Below, piece after piece: positions 25,042 through 34,057 of a stretch of DNA of 64,000 nucleotides. The DNA is taken from contig NZ_LMKK01000003.1 of the NCBI RefSeq assembly GCF_001421485.1, positions 62,001 to 126,000 of the forward strand, read 5' to 3'. The stretch is from Agreia sp. Leaf210 (lineage in GTDB: Bacteria; Actinomycetota; Actinomycetes; Actinomycetales; Microbacteriaceae). The notes under the pieces are model-generated. The model was not told the origin of the DNA. It saw nothing but the letters and a program-made list of their open reading frames with translations, and did not search any database. Made by a program: the position numbers and the translations under genes. Each line of letters starts with the position of its first letter. Position 1 is the stretch's first letter.

Positions 25042-25464
25042 GTGCAGAATCGTCCACTCGCCCATCTCGTAGCGGTCTTCCTCGGGGGAGTCGTGGGGAG
25101 CGCTCTGCGGCTCGGCCTCGACCTCGCGCTTCCCCACACGGATCAGCAGTTTCCGGTCGACACTCTTCTCATCAACACGATCGGATCATTCGTGCTCGGC
25201 TGGCTCACGGCAGCAGTCTTCCGACGGGGTGCGTCGTCGATGGTCACAGCTGCCGTCGGTCCGGGAGTCCTCGGTTCGTTCACCACCTTCTCCGCCGTGA
25301 TCCTCGCCCTCGTGCTCCTGACCGTCTCGGGGCCGGACCAGATCATCGTCGCCGTCGTCTATCTGATCGCGACGCTGCTGCTCGGCCTCGGCGCCGCATT
25401 CCTCGGACTCCGTCTGGGCGAGCGACGCGATCGCTCTCCCCACCCAGGGGAGCCGACGAGATGA
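25042..25464 (+). CDS. crcB: Fluoride exporter CrcB, first of a pair
   Basis: The 140-residue membrane protein has four hydrophobic segments and the Fluc motifs: VFLGGVVGSALRLGL near 11-25, LLINTIGSFVLGWLTAAV near 40-57, and VGPGVLGSFTTFSAVILAL near 70-88 with the Phe pair and TTFS. Fluc channels lower cytoplasmic fluoride. Starting at GTG removes a long unrelated N-terminal extension, and the TANNNT box 7 nt upstream agrees. It overlaps the second crcB by 4 nt (ATGA); the two may form a heterodimer, as in other paired-crcB bacteria. Confidence 0.9.
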   Translation: MQNRPLAHLVAVFLGGVVGSALRLGLDLALPHTDQQFPVDTLLINTIGSFVLGWLTAAVFRRGASSMVTAAVGPGVLGSFTTFSAVILALVLLTVSGPDQIIVAVVYLIATLLLGLGAAFLGLRLGERRDRSPHPGEPTR

Positions 25465-25856
25465 CGCCTCTTCTCGCTCTCGTGGTCGTCGTGGCAGGCG
25501 GCCTGGCCGCGATCGTGCGCTACGGGGTGAGCACGTTCGCCGCCTCGCGTCCGCGCGCGTCGCGGCTGGGGCGGTTCCCGTGGGCCGTGCTTCTCGTGAA
25601 TGCCGTCGGCTCGGCGCTCGCCGGCTGCGCGGCCGGGCTCGCAGCGGGGTCGGCGCTGACCGCCGACGTGCGCCTCGTTCTCATCACCGGGGTCGCCGGG
25701 GGGCTCACCACCTTCAGCACCTTCAGCGTCGAGACCGTCGACCTTCTGCGCTCCGGTCGGTGGCGTACAGCTGTCGTCTCGTGTCTCGGCAATCTGTTCG
25801 TGGGCATCACGCTCGCCGTGGCCGGCTACGCGGTGGGCGTGCTGCTCTCGTCGTGA
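25461..25856 (+). CDS. crcB: Fluoride exporter CrcB, second of a pair
   Basis: The 131-residue partner carries VVVVAGGLAAIVRYGV, LLVNAVGSALAGCAAG and ITGVAGGLTTFSTFSVETV, the same Fluc landmarks as its neighbour, and four TM segments. It is translationally coupled to the upstream crcB by ATGA. Its last 31 bp overlap the convergent Ig-like membrane protein gene. Assignment is firm by sequence pattern; dual-topology versus heterodimer assembly cannot be read from sequence alone. Confidence 0.9.
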   Translation: MTPLLALVVVVAGGLAAIVRYGVSTFAASRPRASRLGRFPWAVLLVNAVGSALAGCAAGLAAGSALTADVRLVLITGVAGGLTTFSTFSVETVDLLRSGRWRTAVVSCLGNLFVGITLAVAGYAVGVLLSS

Positions 25857-28021
25857 GCGGGCGCTCGCACGAAGCGGGCCCAGAGCCAGACCGCGAAACA
25901 GGCGGTCGCGAAGGCGAGCGATGCCAGGCCGAGAACGATGAGGCCCGCTCCGCCGCCCAGCCCCTCGAGCGCGGACGACAGAACGCCGGCCAGAAGCGTG
26001 AAGCCCGCCAGGGCGAGCACCAGCCAGCCGATCGGTTTCCAGCGCAGGATATGGCGTCCCGGCAGATCGGCGATCGGAAGCAGCAGGATCGCGGCCCCGC
26101 CGAGTGAGGCCAGCGCGACGGTGTTGACGAACTCGGCAAGGAACGCGCCGGCGGTGCTCGAGCCGGCGCCAGCGGCGATCGACCCGGAGATCAAGAAAGC
26201 GGTCGTGCCGACGGCGAGAAGCGCACCGATCTGGAGTGCTGCCAGGCGACCCCTCGATCGCCGCGAGGCGGGAAGCGTCAGTCCCAGGCCGAAGACGATG
26301 CCGAAGACCAGCGCCGGATCGAGGTCGAGAACGCGCGAGAGCGCCGTCGCGCCCACAGAGACGAGAAGAAAGAGCGGGCGAAGTCGGATGTCGGCGGTGG
26401 CGTCGAAGACGGTGCGCGCGAGCATCCGGGGCAGGAGCACGGCGACCGTGTTCACCACGAGCACGCCCAGGATCACCGCGACGAGCAGCCGCAGGTAGGC
26501 GGGTTCGTCGGTCACGGGGGCGCTGAGCACGGTGATGGTGGCGCTGGCGATGAGGGCGAATGCGCCGGTGACTCGCGCATTCCAGGGCAGGGCAGGAGCC
26601 GTCTCGAACTCCTGGTAGCGGGATCGATTGCGACCGGTGAACCTGCCACCGGTTGCCGATTGCAGCTCAGGCGTGGCTCGGAGACCCCGTAGAGTGCCCG
26701 CGAGGAGGCGGGCCGGAACGGCGAGCAGGGCGACCATGGCCAGCCCGATCCCTAGTGCCAGGGTCCAGTCGACCGAGCCCGATGTTCCGAAGGCCGGCTG
26801 CATCGCGGCGCTGAACCGAGTCGAGGCCGACCATCCGCCCGAGGCGGTCGTCGGCGGCGCACCCGCCGCGCCCGGCTGAGCCTGCGGCTGCTGAGGGGCC
26901 GCGGCCGTGGGGTCGCCGCCGGCGATTGAGGGGATGGGGGTGGAGCTCGGAGCGGGCTGGGTCGCACTCGGTGTGGGCTGCTCGGTCGGCGACGGTGGTG
27001 TCGCCGGGGCGGTGAACGCCACCGAGACGCGAGCGCTCTCGTCGCTGATATTGCCTGCTGCATCCTGCTGGATGGCCGAGACCGGGTAGGTGCCGGCGTC
27101 GATCGCGGCGGAGGTGCACGACCAGCGCCCTGCGGAGACGACAGCCTGGCACAGTGAGTGCGGACCGGCGAAGAGCGTCACCGTAGCGCCGTCTTCGCCA
27201 CTGCCCGAGAACGAGGCGCCGGATGCCTGAATCGAGCCGGTGGGAATCGTCACGCCGGGAGGTGCGGGTGCATCGACGTCGATCGTCAGGGTGCTCGCCC
27301 GGCTCGGCGACGACGAGCGACCTCCGCTCCACGGCGCCACCTGTGTGGCCGTGAGTTCGTAGGAGCCGCTCGAGAGACCCTTGGGAAGGGCGCAGAACCA
27401 GGCTCCCGATGCATCCGCCGTCGCGGTGCAGGACACCTGTCCCGCGACGGCCGTCACCGTGGCGCCCGGCACCGCCTCGCCCATGACTGTTCCATTCGAG
27501 ACGGTGCCGTTTCCCGCTGAACCGGCGGTCGGGGCATTGAGCACAGAGACCTCGACGCTCGTCTCCGACGACTGAGCGGCCACGGTCTGGACCGCGCGCA
27601 CGGTGACAGAGGGGGTCGAGGGCAGCGAGATCGCGCACGACCACGTTCCCGTGGTGCTCGTGACGACACTGCACAGGGGCTGCCCGCCGGCGCTGGAATA
27701 CAGGTCGATGCCGCTGCCCGGTTCGGCCGTACCGCTGAAGGGGATGCTGTCGCCGACCAGAGTCGACGCCGCGGGCCGCTCGATCACCGGGGCGGCGACC
27801 GCGGTCGAATCGGGACTCGGCGCCGGCTCGATCGGCGAGGCGGGAGGCGCCACGGGCGTCGACGTGGGGGGCGGATCGGTCTCCGTGGCGAGCGCGACGG
27901 TAGCCGGGGCGACGAAGGCGATCGTGAGAAGAAAGACGCCGAGAAGCGCCGATGCCGTCGACAACACGGCAGCACGACGGCGCTGTGCTGCAGACAGAGG
28001 TGGTTCGGGCAGATCGGTCAC
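25826..28021 (-). CDS. Ig-like repeat protein with C-terminal multi-spanning membrane domain
   Basis: The product is about 731 residues. A TM/signal segment at about 15-45 (VLSTASALLGVFLLTIAFVA) is followed by a Pro/Thr-rich linker. Three bacterial Ig-like repeats come next, each with a cysteine pair (FSGTAEPGSGIDLY..CSVV...WSCAI; GEAVPGATVTAV..CTAT...WFCAL; FSGSGEDGATVTLF..CQAV...WSCTS). Then come a second Pro/Ser linker and about nine hydrophobic segments to the C-terminus. It is probably a cell-surface protein anchored by a polytopic domain; function unknown. The start is GTG 28021, directly after GGGAGG with short spacing. Longer starts exist but add non-matching sequence. It is divergent from the TetR operon and overlaps crcB at its end. 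Confidence 0.7.
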   Translation of the reverse strand: MTDLPEPPLSAAQRRRAAVLSTASALLGVFLLTIAFVAPATVALATETDPPPTSTPVAPPASPIEPAPSPDSTAVAAPVIERPAASTLVGDSIPFSGTAEPGSGIDLYSSAGGQPLCSVVTSTTGTWSCAISLPSTPSVTVRAVQTVAAQSSETSVEVSVLNAPTAGSAGNGTVSNGTVMGEAVPGATVTAVAGQVSCTATADASGAWFCALPKGLSSGSYELTATQVAPWSGGRSSSPSRASTLTIDVDAPAPPGVTIPTGSIQASGASFSGSGEDGATVTLFAGPHSLCQAVVSAGRWSCTSAAIDAGTYPVSAIQQDAAGNISDESARVSVAFTAPATPPSPTEQPTPSATQPAPSSTPIPSIAGGDPTAAAPQQPQAQPGAAGAPPTTASGGWSASTRFSAAMQPAFGTSGSVDWTLALGIGLAMVALLAVPARLLAGTLRGLRATPELQSATGGRFTGRNRSRYQEFETAPALPWNARVTGAFALIASATITVLSAPVTDEPAYLRLLVAVILGVLVVNTVAVLLPRMLARTVFDATADIRLRPLFLLVSVGATALSRVLDLDPALVFGIVFGLGLTLPASRRSRGRLAALQIGALLAVGTTAFLISGSIAAGAGSSTAGAFLAEFVNTVALASLGGAAILLLPIADLPGRHILRWKPIGWLVLALAGFTLLAGVLSSALEGLGGGAGLIVLGLASLAFATACFAVWLWARFVRAPAHDESSTPTA

Positions 28022-28174
28022 GTACCTCCCATTTAGGGGTGTTGCGCGAGCGAAGTCAAAGTCTGTTGCGTTCGTATGGGCCTGCGCGACGAAAAATTCA
28101 CACGCCCGTAACGCGTGCCGCGCCATACTGGGCACGAGTGGGACGATCGACCCACTCGGCGAGGGGGCGACTCG

Positions 28175-28771
28175 ATGGCCAGGATGTCGGCACAGGAGCG
28201 ACGCGCCGAGCTCGTCTCCGCAGCGTTCCGCGTCGTCGCCGCCCGCGGGGTCGCGGCGGCGAGCGTTCGCGCGATCTGCGCAGAGGCGAGCATGGCGCTC
28301 GCGAGCTTTCACTACGTCTTCGCCACGCGCGACGAGCTGATGGCCGAACTGGTGAGCGTCGTCGTCGAGGCCGAGCGTCACGCCATGCTCCCCGATCTGA
28401 CACCGGGGGAGACCTTCCGCGACACCGTGCGGCTCGGGCTCGAACGGTATCTGCAGCACCTGCGCTCCGACCCGCAACGGGAGAAGGCCATGCTCGAACT
28501 CACCCAGTACGCCCTGCGCACGCCAGGGCTCGAGGTCGTCGCCTCGACGCAGTACGAGCGCTATTGCGTGCTCGCCCAGGACGCCCTGGCGACGGCGGCG
28601 GAGCGCTGGGACATGACGTGGACCATGCCGGTCGACCAGATCGCCCGCATCCTCGTGGTGGTCACCGACGGGGTCACGCTGTCATGGCTTGTGACGCGAG
28701 ACGACGCCGCGGCCGCCCGTGCGCTCGACTTCACGGCCGACTCGGTCGTCGGGCTGGCGGTCGCCGCATGA
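28175..28771 (+). CDS. TetR-family regulator, first gene of a five-gene operon
   Basis: The 198-residue protein has a TetR N-terminal HTH (RRAELVSAAFRVVAARGVAAASVRAICAEASMALASFHYVFATRDELM, in pieces, about 8-55). A TetR_C-like ligand domain with YLQHL..DPQREKAMLELTQYALRTPGLE follows. It has GAGGGGG seven bases before ATG 28175. It overlaps the MFS gene by 4 nt (ATGA) and most likely regulates the operon behind it. The ligand is unknown; a sugar or glycoside is a guess from the neighbours. Confidence 0.88.
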   Translation: MARMSAQERRAELVSAAFRVVAARGVAAASVRAICAEASMALASFHYVFATRDELMAELVSVVVEAERHAMLPDLTPGETFRDTVRLGLERYLQHLRSDPQREKAMLELTQYALRTPGLEVVASTQYERYCVLAQDALATAAERWDMTWTMPVDQIARILVVVTDGVTLSWLVTRDDAAAARALDFTADSVVGLAVAA

Positions 28772-30033
28772 GCAGCACGGATACCGCAGCCGCGGGAGTG
28801 TTCTCAGAGCCCGTTCGCCGCGTGGAGGGCGGGTGGATTGCCCTCTTCGCGGCCGCGTGGCTCGGCGTCTGGATGGCGCAGCTCACCCCGGTGCAGCTCT
28901 TGCTGCCCGTACAGATCGAGCAACGCCTCGGCGCCGCATCGTGGGTCGAGAATGTCGTCGCGTTCGGTGTCATCTCGGGAATCGCGGGCGTGGCTGCGTT
29001 CGTCGCCTTCCCCGTCACCGGACTCCTCTCCGACCGCACGACATCGCGCTTCGGTCGTCGACGCCCCTGGATAGCCGGGGGAGCGGCGGTGTTCGCCGTC
29101 TCGCTTCTGCTTCTCGGGCTGCAGGAGAGCTTCGTCGGAATCGGCATCTTCTGGACCCTGTCGATCGTCGGGTTCTGCGTGCTCACGGCCGCTCTCACCG
29201 CGACGATCTCCGACAGGGTGCCCGTCGAGCAGCGCGGATTCGTCTCCGGCTGGATCTCGGCTCCCCAGGCCATCGGCACGATTCTCGGCCTCGTACTCGT
29301 TCTCACCCTCTTCACCGGTCAGTTCGGAGGGTACGCCGCAGTGGCGGTGCTGCTCGTCGTCTTGGTCGCACCGTTCCTGCTCTTCGGTCGTGACCAGGTG
29401 CTGACTCGCGAGGCCGCCAGGCGCATCCCTCGCGGTCGATTGCTCGACGAGTTGTGGATCAGCCCCCGGCGTTATCCCGACTTCGGATGGACACTGCTCG
29501 GCCGAGTTCTCGTCAACACGGGCAACGCGCTCGGAACGACCCTTCTGCTCTATTTCCTGATGTACGGGCTCGACGACGAGAACGCCGAAGACGACCTCCT
29601 CGTCTTGACCCTCGTCTACATGGTCTTCGTCGTCATCTCGTCGCTCGGGGCAGGCGCGCTCAGCGACAGGCTCGGACGACGACGCGTCTTCGTGTTCGTC
29701 TCCTCGACGCTCCAGGCCGTCGCGGCGCTCCTTCTCGCGTTCGTGCCCGAGCTCTCTGTGGCCATGATTGCCGCGGGCCTGTTGGGCGCGGGCTACGGAT
29801 GCTTCCTCAGCGTCGATCAGGCGCTCGCGACCCAGGTCCTTCCTGACCCGGCGACGCGTGGCAAGGATCTCGGCATCATGAACATCGCCACCGCCGTGCC
29901 GCAGGCCCTTGCTCCGCTGCTCGGTGCTGCCGTGGTCGCCTGGCTCGGCGGTTTCCAAGGACTTTTCATCCTGTCTGCACTCTTCGCTTTCGGCGGCGCT
30001 CTGGCCGTCGCCCGCATCAGATCCGTGAGGTAG
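28768..30033 (+). CDS. MFS transporter of the TetR/PLP/oxidase/GH1 operon
   Basis: The 421-residue membrane protein has about 12 TM segments. MFS loop signatures are GLLSDRTTSRFGRRRPWIAGG near 85-105 (D-R-x-x-S-R-F-G-R-R, as in sugar/cation symporter-like carriers) and GALSDRLGRRRVFVFVS near 295. SGWISAPQAIGTILG lies near 155. The substrate is not deducible; its operon with a GH1 glycosidase suggests a glycoside or sugar derivative. The start overlaps the TetR stop by 4 nt, and the next gene begins 3 nt after its stop. Confidence 0.88.
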   Translation: MSSTDTAAAGVFSEPVRRVEGGWIALFAAAWLGVWMAQLTPVQLLLPVQIEQRLGAASWVENVVAFGVISGIAGVAAFVAFPVTGLLSDRTTSRFGRRRPWIAGGAAVFAVSLLLLGLQESFVGIGIFWTLSIVGFCVLTAALTATISDRVPVEQRGFVSGWISAPQAIGTILGLVLVLTLFTGQFGGYAAVAVLLVVLVAPFLLFGRDQVLTREAARRIPRGRLLDELWISPRRYPDFGWTLLGRVLVNTGNALGTTLLLYFLMYGLDDENAEDDLLVLTLVYMVFVVISSLGAGALSDRLGRRRVFVFVSSTLQAVAALLLAFVPELSVAMIAAGLLGAGYGCFLSVDQALATQVLPDPATRGKDLGIMNIATAVPQALAPLLGAAVVAWLGGFQGLFILSALFAFGGALAVARIRSVR

Positions 30034-30036
30034 CCC

Positions 30037-31269
30037 ATGATTCCCCCTCTTCAGCGCTCCAGCGACGAACCGTGGCGCACTCCCTCGACGTGGTGGCCTC
30101 GTCTCGACGCGGCGACGGCGCATCTCGACACCCCGCTCGCGGCCGTCGGTCTCGAGGCCTTCGCGCACAACGCCTTCGACATGATCGATCGGGCCGCGGG
30201 CAAGACGATCCGCGTCGCATCCAAGTCGGTGCGCATCCGGTCTCTCGTCGATGCCGTGCTCGCTCTCGACGGTTACGCGGGCATCCTCGCCTATACGCTC
30301 CCCGAGGCGCTCTGGTTGGCCGAGACGGTCGACGATGTCGTCGTGGGCTATCCGAGCGCCGACGTCGGCGCTCTTCGTCAGTTGGCCTCGAGCCCCGAGC
30401 TGGCCGCCCGGATCACGCTGATGATCGACAGCCTCGATCATCTCGACTTCATCGACGAGGTCGCTCCTCCGGGAACACGCGAGAACCTGCGGCTCTGCCT
30501 CGAGATAGACATGTCGTTCGTCACGAAGGCGCTCGGCCATGTCGGCGTGTGGCGTTCGCCCGTGCGTGAGGTGGCGCAGGCGCAGCGGATCGCCGAGGCT
30601 GTCGCCCGGCGCCGCGGATTCACCCTCGTGGGCATCATGGGCTACGAGGCGCAGATCGCCGGGGTCGGGAACCGGCCGAAGGGCAATCCGGCGCGGGCGG
30701 TCGTGCTCGATTGGATGCAGAAGCAGTCGGTGGCCGAGCTCACCGACAGGCGGGGTGCGATCGTCGAGGCGGTAGAGCGCATCGCTCCGCTCGAGTTCGT
30801 GAACGGCGGCGGCACGGGCTCTCTCGAGAGCACGTCGGCGGATGCGTCGGTGACGGAGATCGCCGCGGGCTCCGGTCTTCTGGGCGGGCACCTCTTCGAT
30901 ACCTACTCCCGGTTCCGGCCTGCGCCGGCGGCGGCCTTCGCGCTGTCTGTCGTTCGCAAGCCGACGCCCCGCATGGCGACGCTCCTCGGCGGCGGCTGGA
31001 TCGCATCCGGACCGCCGCAGAGAGACCGCACCCCCGAGATCGTCTGGCCCGAGGGGCTGGAGCTGCAGGCGCGGGAGATGGCCGGAGAGGTGCAGTCGCC
31101 CGTCTCGGGCGCGCTCGCGGCCGATCTGCGCATCGGCGACCGGGCCTGGCTGCGGCACACGAAGTCGGGCGAACTCGCCGAACACGTCGCCGAGGTGGCG
31201 ATCGTCTCGGGCGATGAGGTAGTCGCCACGGTTCCCAGTTATCGGGGCGAAGGGAAGTCCTTCCTGTGA
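30037..31269 (+). CDS. PLP-dependent amino acid deaminase/aldolase (alanine racemase N-fold)
   Basis: The 410-residue protein has the alanine-racemase-like TIM barrel with the PLP lysine at K63 (IRVASKSVR at 58-66), YEAQIAG near 205 and a C-terminal beta domain (LQAREMAGEVQSPVSG; DRAWLRHTKSGELAEH). It resembles the D-threonine aldolase/D-serine dehydratase group, which acts on hydroxy D-amino acids. The exact reaction is unknown. It starts 3 nt after the MFS stop and overlaps the FAD oxidase gene by 4 nt (GTGA), so it belongs to the same operon. Its presence beside a sugar-lactone oxidase and GH1 enzyme is unexplained. Confidence 0.82.
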   Translation: MIPPLQRSSDEPWRTPSTWWPRLDAATAHLDTPLAAVGLEAFAHNAFDMIDRAAGKTIRVASKSVRIRSLVDAVLALDGYAGILAYTLPEALWLAETVDDVVVGYPSADVGALRQLASSPELAARITLMIDSLDHLDFIDEVAPPGTRENLRLCLEIDMSFVTKALGHVGVWRSPVREVAQAQRIAEAVARRRGFTLVGIMGYEAQIAGVGNRPKGNPARAVVLDWMQKQSVAELTDRRGAIVEAVERIAPLEFVNGGGTGSLESTSADASVTEIAAGSGLLGGHLFDTYSRFRPAPAAAFALSVVRKPTPRMATLLGGGWIASGPPQRDRTPEIVWPEGLELQAREMAGEVQSPVSGALAADLRIGDRAWLRHTKSGELAEHVAEVAIVSGDEVVATVPSYRGEGKSFL

Positions 31270-32600
31270 CCGCGAGCGGCGCCGTCTGGCGCAACTGGAG
31301 CCGCACAGAAGAGGTGCGTCCACGCCGCGTCGAGCGTCCGACGAGTGCCGGCGCCGTGCAACGAGCCGTCGTCGCAGCGGCGCGGTCGGGTCTGCCCATC
31401 AAGGCGGTCGGGGCGGGGCACAGCTTCACCGGTATCGCGGTGGCCCCCGGAGTTCAGCTCGATCTGAGCGCGCTCAGCGGTCTGATCGGAGTGGATGGCG
31501 AGCGCAAACGAGTCACGCTCGCGGCGGGCACCCGCCTCTACGACATTCCAGCCCTCATCGAACCGCTCGGTCTGGCGATGCCGAACCTGGGTGACATCGA
31601 TCGTCAGAGCATCAGCGGCGCCATCTCGACCGGAACGCACGGAACGGGCGCCGAGTTCACCGGCATCGCGGGGCAGGTGCGGGGAGCCGTGCTGGTCACG
31701 GGAGACGGCAGCCTCCTGCGCATCTCCGAGTCGGAGAACGCGGAACTGCTGCCGGCCGTGGCCCTGGGTCTCGGGGCCCTCGGCATTCTCGTCGAAGTCA
31801 CGCTGCAGTGCGTCGACTGCTTCGTGCTGCACGCCCAGGAGCGACCGATTCCGTTAGGGGGCCTGCTCGAGGCCGAACCGACTGAGCACGGTTCGCTCGC
31901 CGACCGGGTGCGCTCGAGCGATCATTTCGAGTTCTACTGGTTTCCGCACACGCGAACCGCGGTCTCCAAGACCAACACGAGGCTGCCGGCGTCCGCGAGT
32001 ACCGCTCCGCTCTCGCCCTTCGCCTATTGGCTCGACGATGTGGTTCTGAGCAACGGCGTCTACCGGGCGACCTGCGCCGCCGCCGTTGCGGTGCCGACGA
32101 TCATTCCTCGGATCAACGGAATGGCCGAGCGCCTGATGGGCAACCGCGAGTTCAGCGACCGCTCGCACCGCGTCTTCGCCACGCGGCGCACCGTGCGCTT
32201 CCGCGAGATGGAGTACGCGATCCCGGCGGAGTGCGTGCCCGATGCCCTGCGTGACATCATGAGGCTCATCGACGAGCGCGGCTGGCGCATCTCGTTTCCC
32301 ATAGAGGTGCGCTTCGCTAGGGGTGACGACCTGTGGCTGTCGACGGCTCAGGGCAGAGACAGCGGCTACATCGCCGTGCACCGCTACTATCGCGAAGCCC
32401 CGACCGAGTACTTCGAGGCGGTCGAGCAGATCATGCTCGGCTACGGAGGACGCCCGCACTGGGGCAAGATGCATACGAGGCAGTCGGAGGATCTTCGTGC
32501 GATGTACCCGCACTTCGACGACTTTCTCGCCGTGCGTGATCGTCTCGATCCTCAGCGCGTCTTCGCGAACCTCTACCTGAATCGAGTACTCGGAGAATGA
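31266..32600 (+). CDS. FAD-dependent sugar-lactone oxidase (D-arabinono-1,4-lactone oxidase family)
   Basis: The 444-residue protein has a VAO-type FAD domain. GAGHSFTGIA near 45-54 has the His normally bonded to FAD, LAAGTRLYDIP lies near 83, and GDIDRQSISGAISTGTHGTG spans about 108-130. The C-terminal ALO substrate domain ends in RPHWGKMHT and DPQRVFANLYL. Family members oxidise aldonolactones or alditols using O2 or another acceptor. GTG 31266 overlaps the upstream stop (GTGA), and its own stop overlaps the GH1 start (ATGA). It could act on a sugar released by the GH1 enzyme; this is inference. Confidence 0.85.
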   Translation: MTASGAVWRNWSRTEEVRPRRVERPTSAGAVQRAVVAAARSGLPIKAVGAGHSFTGIAVAPGVQLDLSALSGLIGVDGERKRVTLAAGTRLYDIPALIEPLGLAMPNLGDIDRQSISGAISTGTHGTGAEFTGIAGQVRGAVLVTGDGSLLRISESENAELLPAVALGLGALGILVEVTLQCVDCFVLHAQERPIPLGGLLEAEPTEHGSLADRVRSSDHFEFYWFPHTRTAVSKTNTRLPASASTAPLSPFAYWLDDVVLSNGVYRATCAAAVAVPTIIPRINGMAERLMGNREFSDRSHRVFATRRTVRFREMEYAIPAECVPDALRDIMRLIDERGWRISFPIEVRFARGDDLWLSTAQGRDSGYIAVHRYYREAPTEYFEAVEQIMLGYGGRPHWGKMHTRQSEDLRAMYPHFDDFLAVRDRLDPQRVFANLYLNRVLGE

Positions 32601-34039
32601 CGAGCAGAGCCACACGGTTTCCGAGCGCAGAGACACTCGCCGCCGAAATGCCCCGAGACTTCGTGCTGGGTGTGGCGACGAGCGCCTTCCAGATCGAGGG
32701 GGCGACCCGGGAGGGCGGCCGCGGGGCGTCGACGTGGGACGTCTTCTCGCACCAGGCCGGCCGTATTCGGGGCGGGGCGACCGCGGATGTCGCGGCCGAT
32801 CACATCCACAGGCAGGGCGACGACCTCGACCTGGTGCGCGACATGGGGGTGGATGCCTACCGCTTCTCGATCTCGTGGCCCCGGGTCCAGCCGGGCGGCA
32901 CAGGCAGACTGAATGAGAACGGCGTCGCCTTCTACGATCGTCTCCTCGATCGGCTGCTCGCCGACGGGATCAGCCCGATGGCCACGCTGTTCCACTGGGA
33001 CACGCCGAACGAACTGGCGGGTGGCTGGCTCTCGCGCGACACGGCCCGTCGGCTGGGCGAGCTCGCCTTTCTGCTGGGGGAGCGATTCGGCGACCGGGTC
33101 GACCGCTGGGTCACCGTCAACGAGCCCGCCACGGTGATGCTCAACGGCTACGCCCTCGGAATCCACGCTCCGGGGGAGACGCTGCTCTTCGATGCGCTCC
33201 CCGTCGCCCACAATCTTCTGCTCGCGCACGGCTACGCCGTCGAAGGGTTGAGGGGAGCCGACGTCTCCGGCGGCATCGGCATCACGAACGTGCACACCCC
33301 CACGACACCCGCGACGTCGTCTGACGACGACACCGCCTTCGCGTGGCTGTTCGATGTTCTGCACAATCGCATCTTCGCCGACCCCGTGCTGCTGGGCCGC
33401 TATCCCGAGCCGCGCGACGACTTCGCGTCGGTCCTGAAACCACTGATCGAGGTCGACTCGCGCGATCTCGAGCTCATCTCGCAGCCCATCGATTTCTACG
33501 GTCTCAATTACTACTTCCCGACGCGCATCGCCGCAGGTGCGGGTCGCGCGATCGCTCCCGACGGAGAGTCGGCGGCCATGGCGTCGCTCCCGTTCCATCT
33601 CGCGCCCTGGCCCGAGTTCCCCACCACGGGCTTCGGCTGGCCGGTCGCTCCGGAGTTCCTCGAGACGACGCTCGCCGAGCTGGCGAACAGATACGGTTCT
33701 GCGCTTCCGCCCGTGATCATCACCGAAGGCGGAGCGAGCTTCCCGGAGTCGCTCGTGTTCGACGAGCGCACCGGCGAACGGGTGGTCTCCGACCCCAGGC
33801 GCATCGACTACCTCGCCCGTCACCTCGAGGCGGCCCTGCGGTCGACCGCGCCGGGAGGAATCGCCGAAACGCTCGATCTGCGCGGCTACTTCGTGTGGAC
33901 CCTGCTCGACAACTTCGAGTGGGCCGCGGGTTACAGCCAGCGGTTCGGGCTCGTGCACGTCGACTTCGTCACCCAGGAGCGCACGCCGAAGGATTCGTTC
34001 CGCTGGATGCAGGCGCTCGCGGGCGACCGAAGACGGTAG
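32597..34039 (+). CDS. Glycoside hydrolase family 1 beta-glycosidase
   Basis: The 480-residue protein is a clear GH1: FVLGVATSAFQIEGATREGGRGASTWDVF near 21-49, FSISWPRVQPGG, FHWDTPNEL, and acid/base Glu in VTVNEPATV near 175. The nucleophile Glu is in IITEGGASFP near 376 (usual motif ITENG), and DLRGYFVWTLLDNFEWAAGYSQRFGLVHVDF closes the barrel. It has no signal peptide, so it cleaves imported beta-glycosides in the cytoplasm. It is the last ATGA-coupled gene of the operon. The Asn-to-Gly change after the nucleophile Glu is mildly unusual. Substrate specificity cannot be read. Confidence 0.92.
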   Translation: MTSRATRFPSAETLAAEMPRDFVLGVATSAFQIEGATREGGRGASTWDVFSHQAGRIRGGATADVAADHIHRQGDDLDLVRDMGVDAYRFSISWPRVQPGGTGRLNENGVAFYDRLLDRLLADGISPMATLFHWDTPNELAGGWLSRDTARRLGELAFLLGERFGDRVDRWVTVNEPATVMLNGYALGIHAPGETLLFDALPVAHNLLLAHGYAVEGLRGADVSGGIGITNVHTPTTPATSSDDDTAFAWLFDVLHNRIFADPVLLGRYPEPRDDFASVLKPLIEVDSRDLELISQPIDFYGLNYYFPTRIAAGAGRAIAPDGESAAMASLPFHLAPWPEFPTTGFGWPVAPEFLETTLAELANRYGSALPPVIITEGGASFPESLVFDERTGERVVSDPRRIDYLARHLEAALRSTAPGGIAETLDLRGYFVWTLLDNFEWAAGYSQRFGLVHVDFVTQERTPKDSFRWMQALAGDRRR

Positions 34040-34044
34040 CCACC

Positions 34045-34050
34045 TAGGAT
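34045..34050 (+). promoter_or_regulatory. Candidate -10 (TAGGAT) for a leaderless lipase-like gene
   Basis: TAGGAT ends 7 nt before ATG 34058, suggesting its own leaderless promoter just behind the GH1 stop. Confidence 0.4.
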
Positions 34051-34057
34051 TGCGGGC

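Noticed and set aside
28804-31323. Open frame of about 839 codons on the minus strand
   Set aside because: It is antisense to the MFS and PLP genes, which have clear motifs; composition is typical of a shadow frame.
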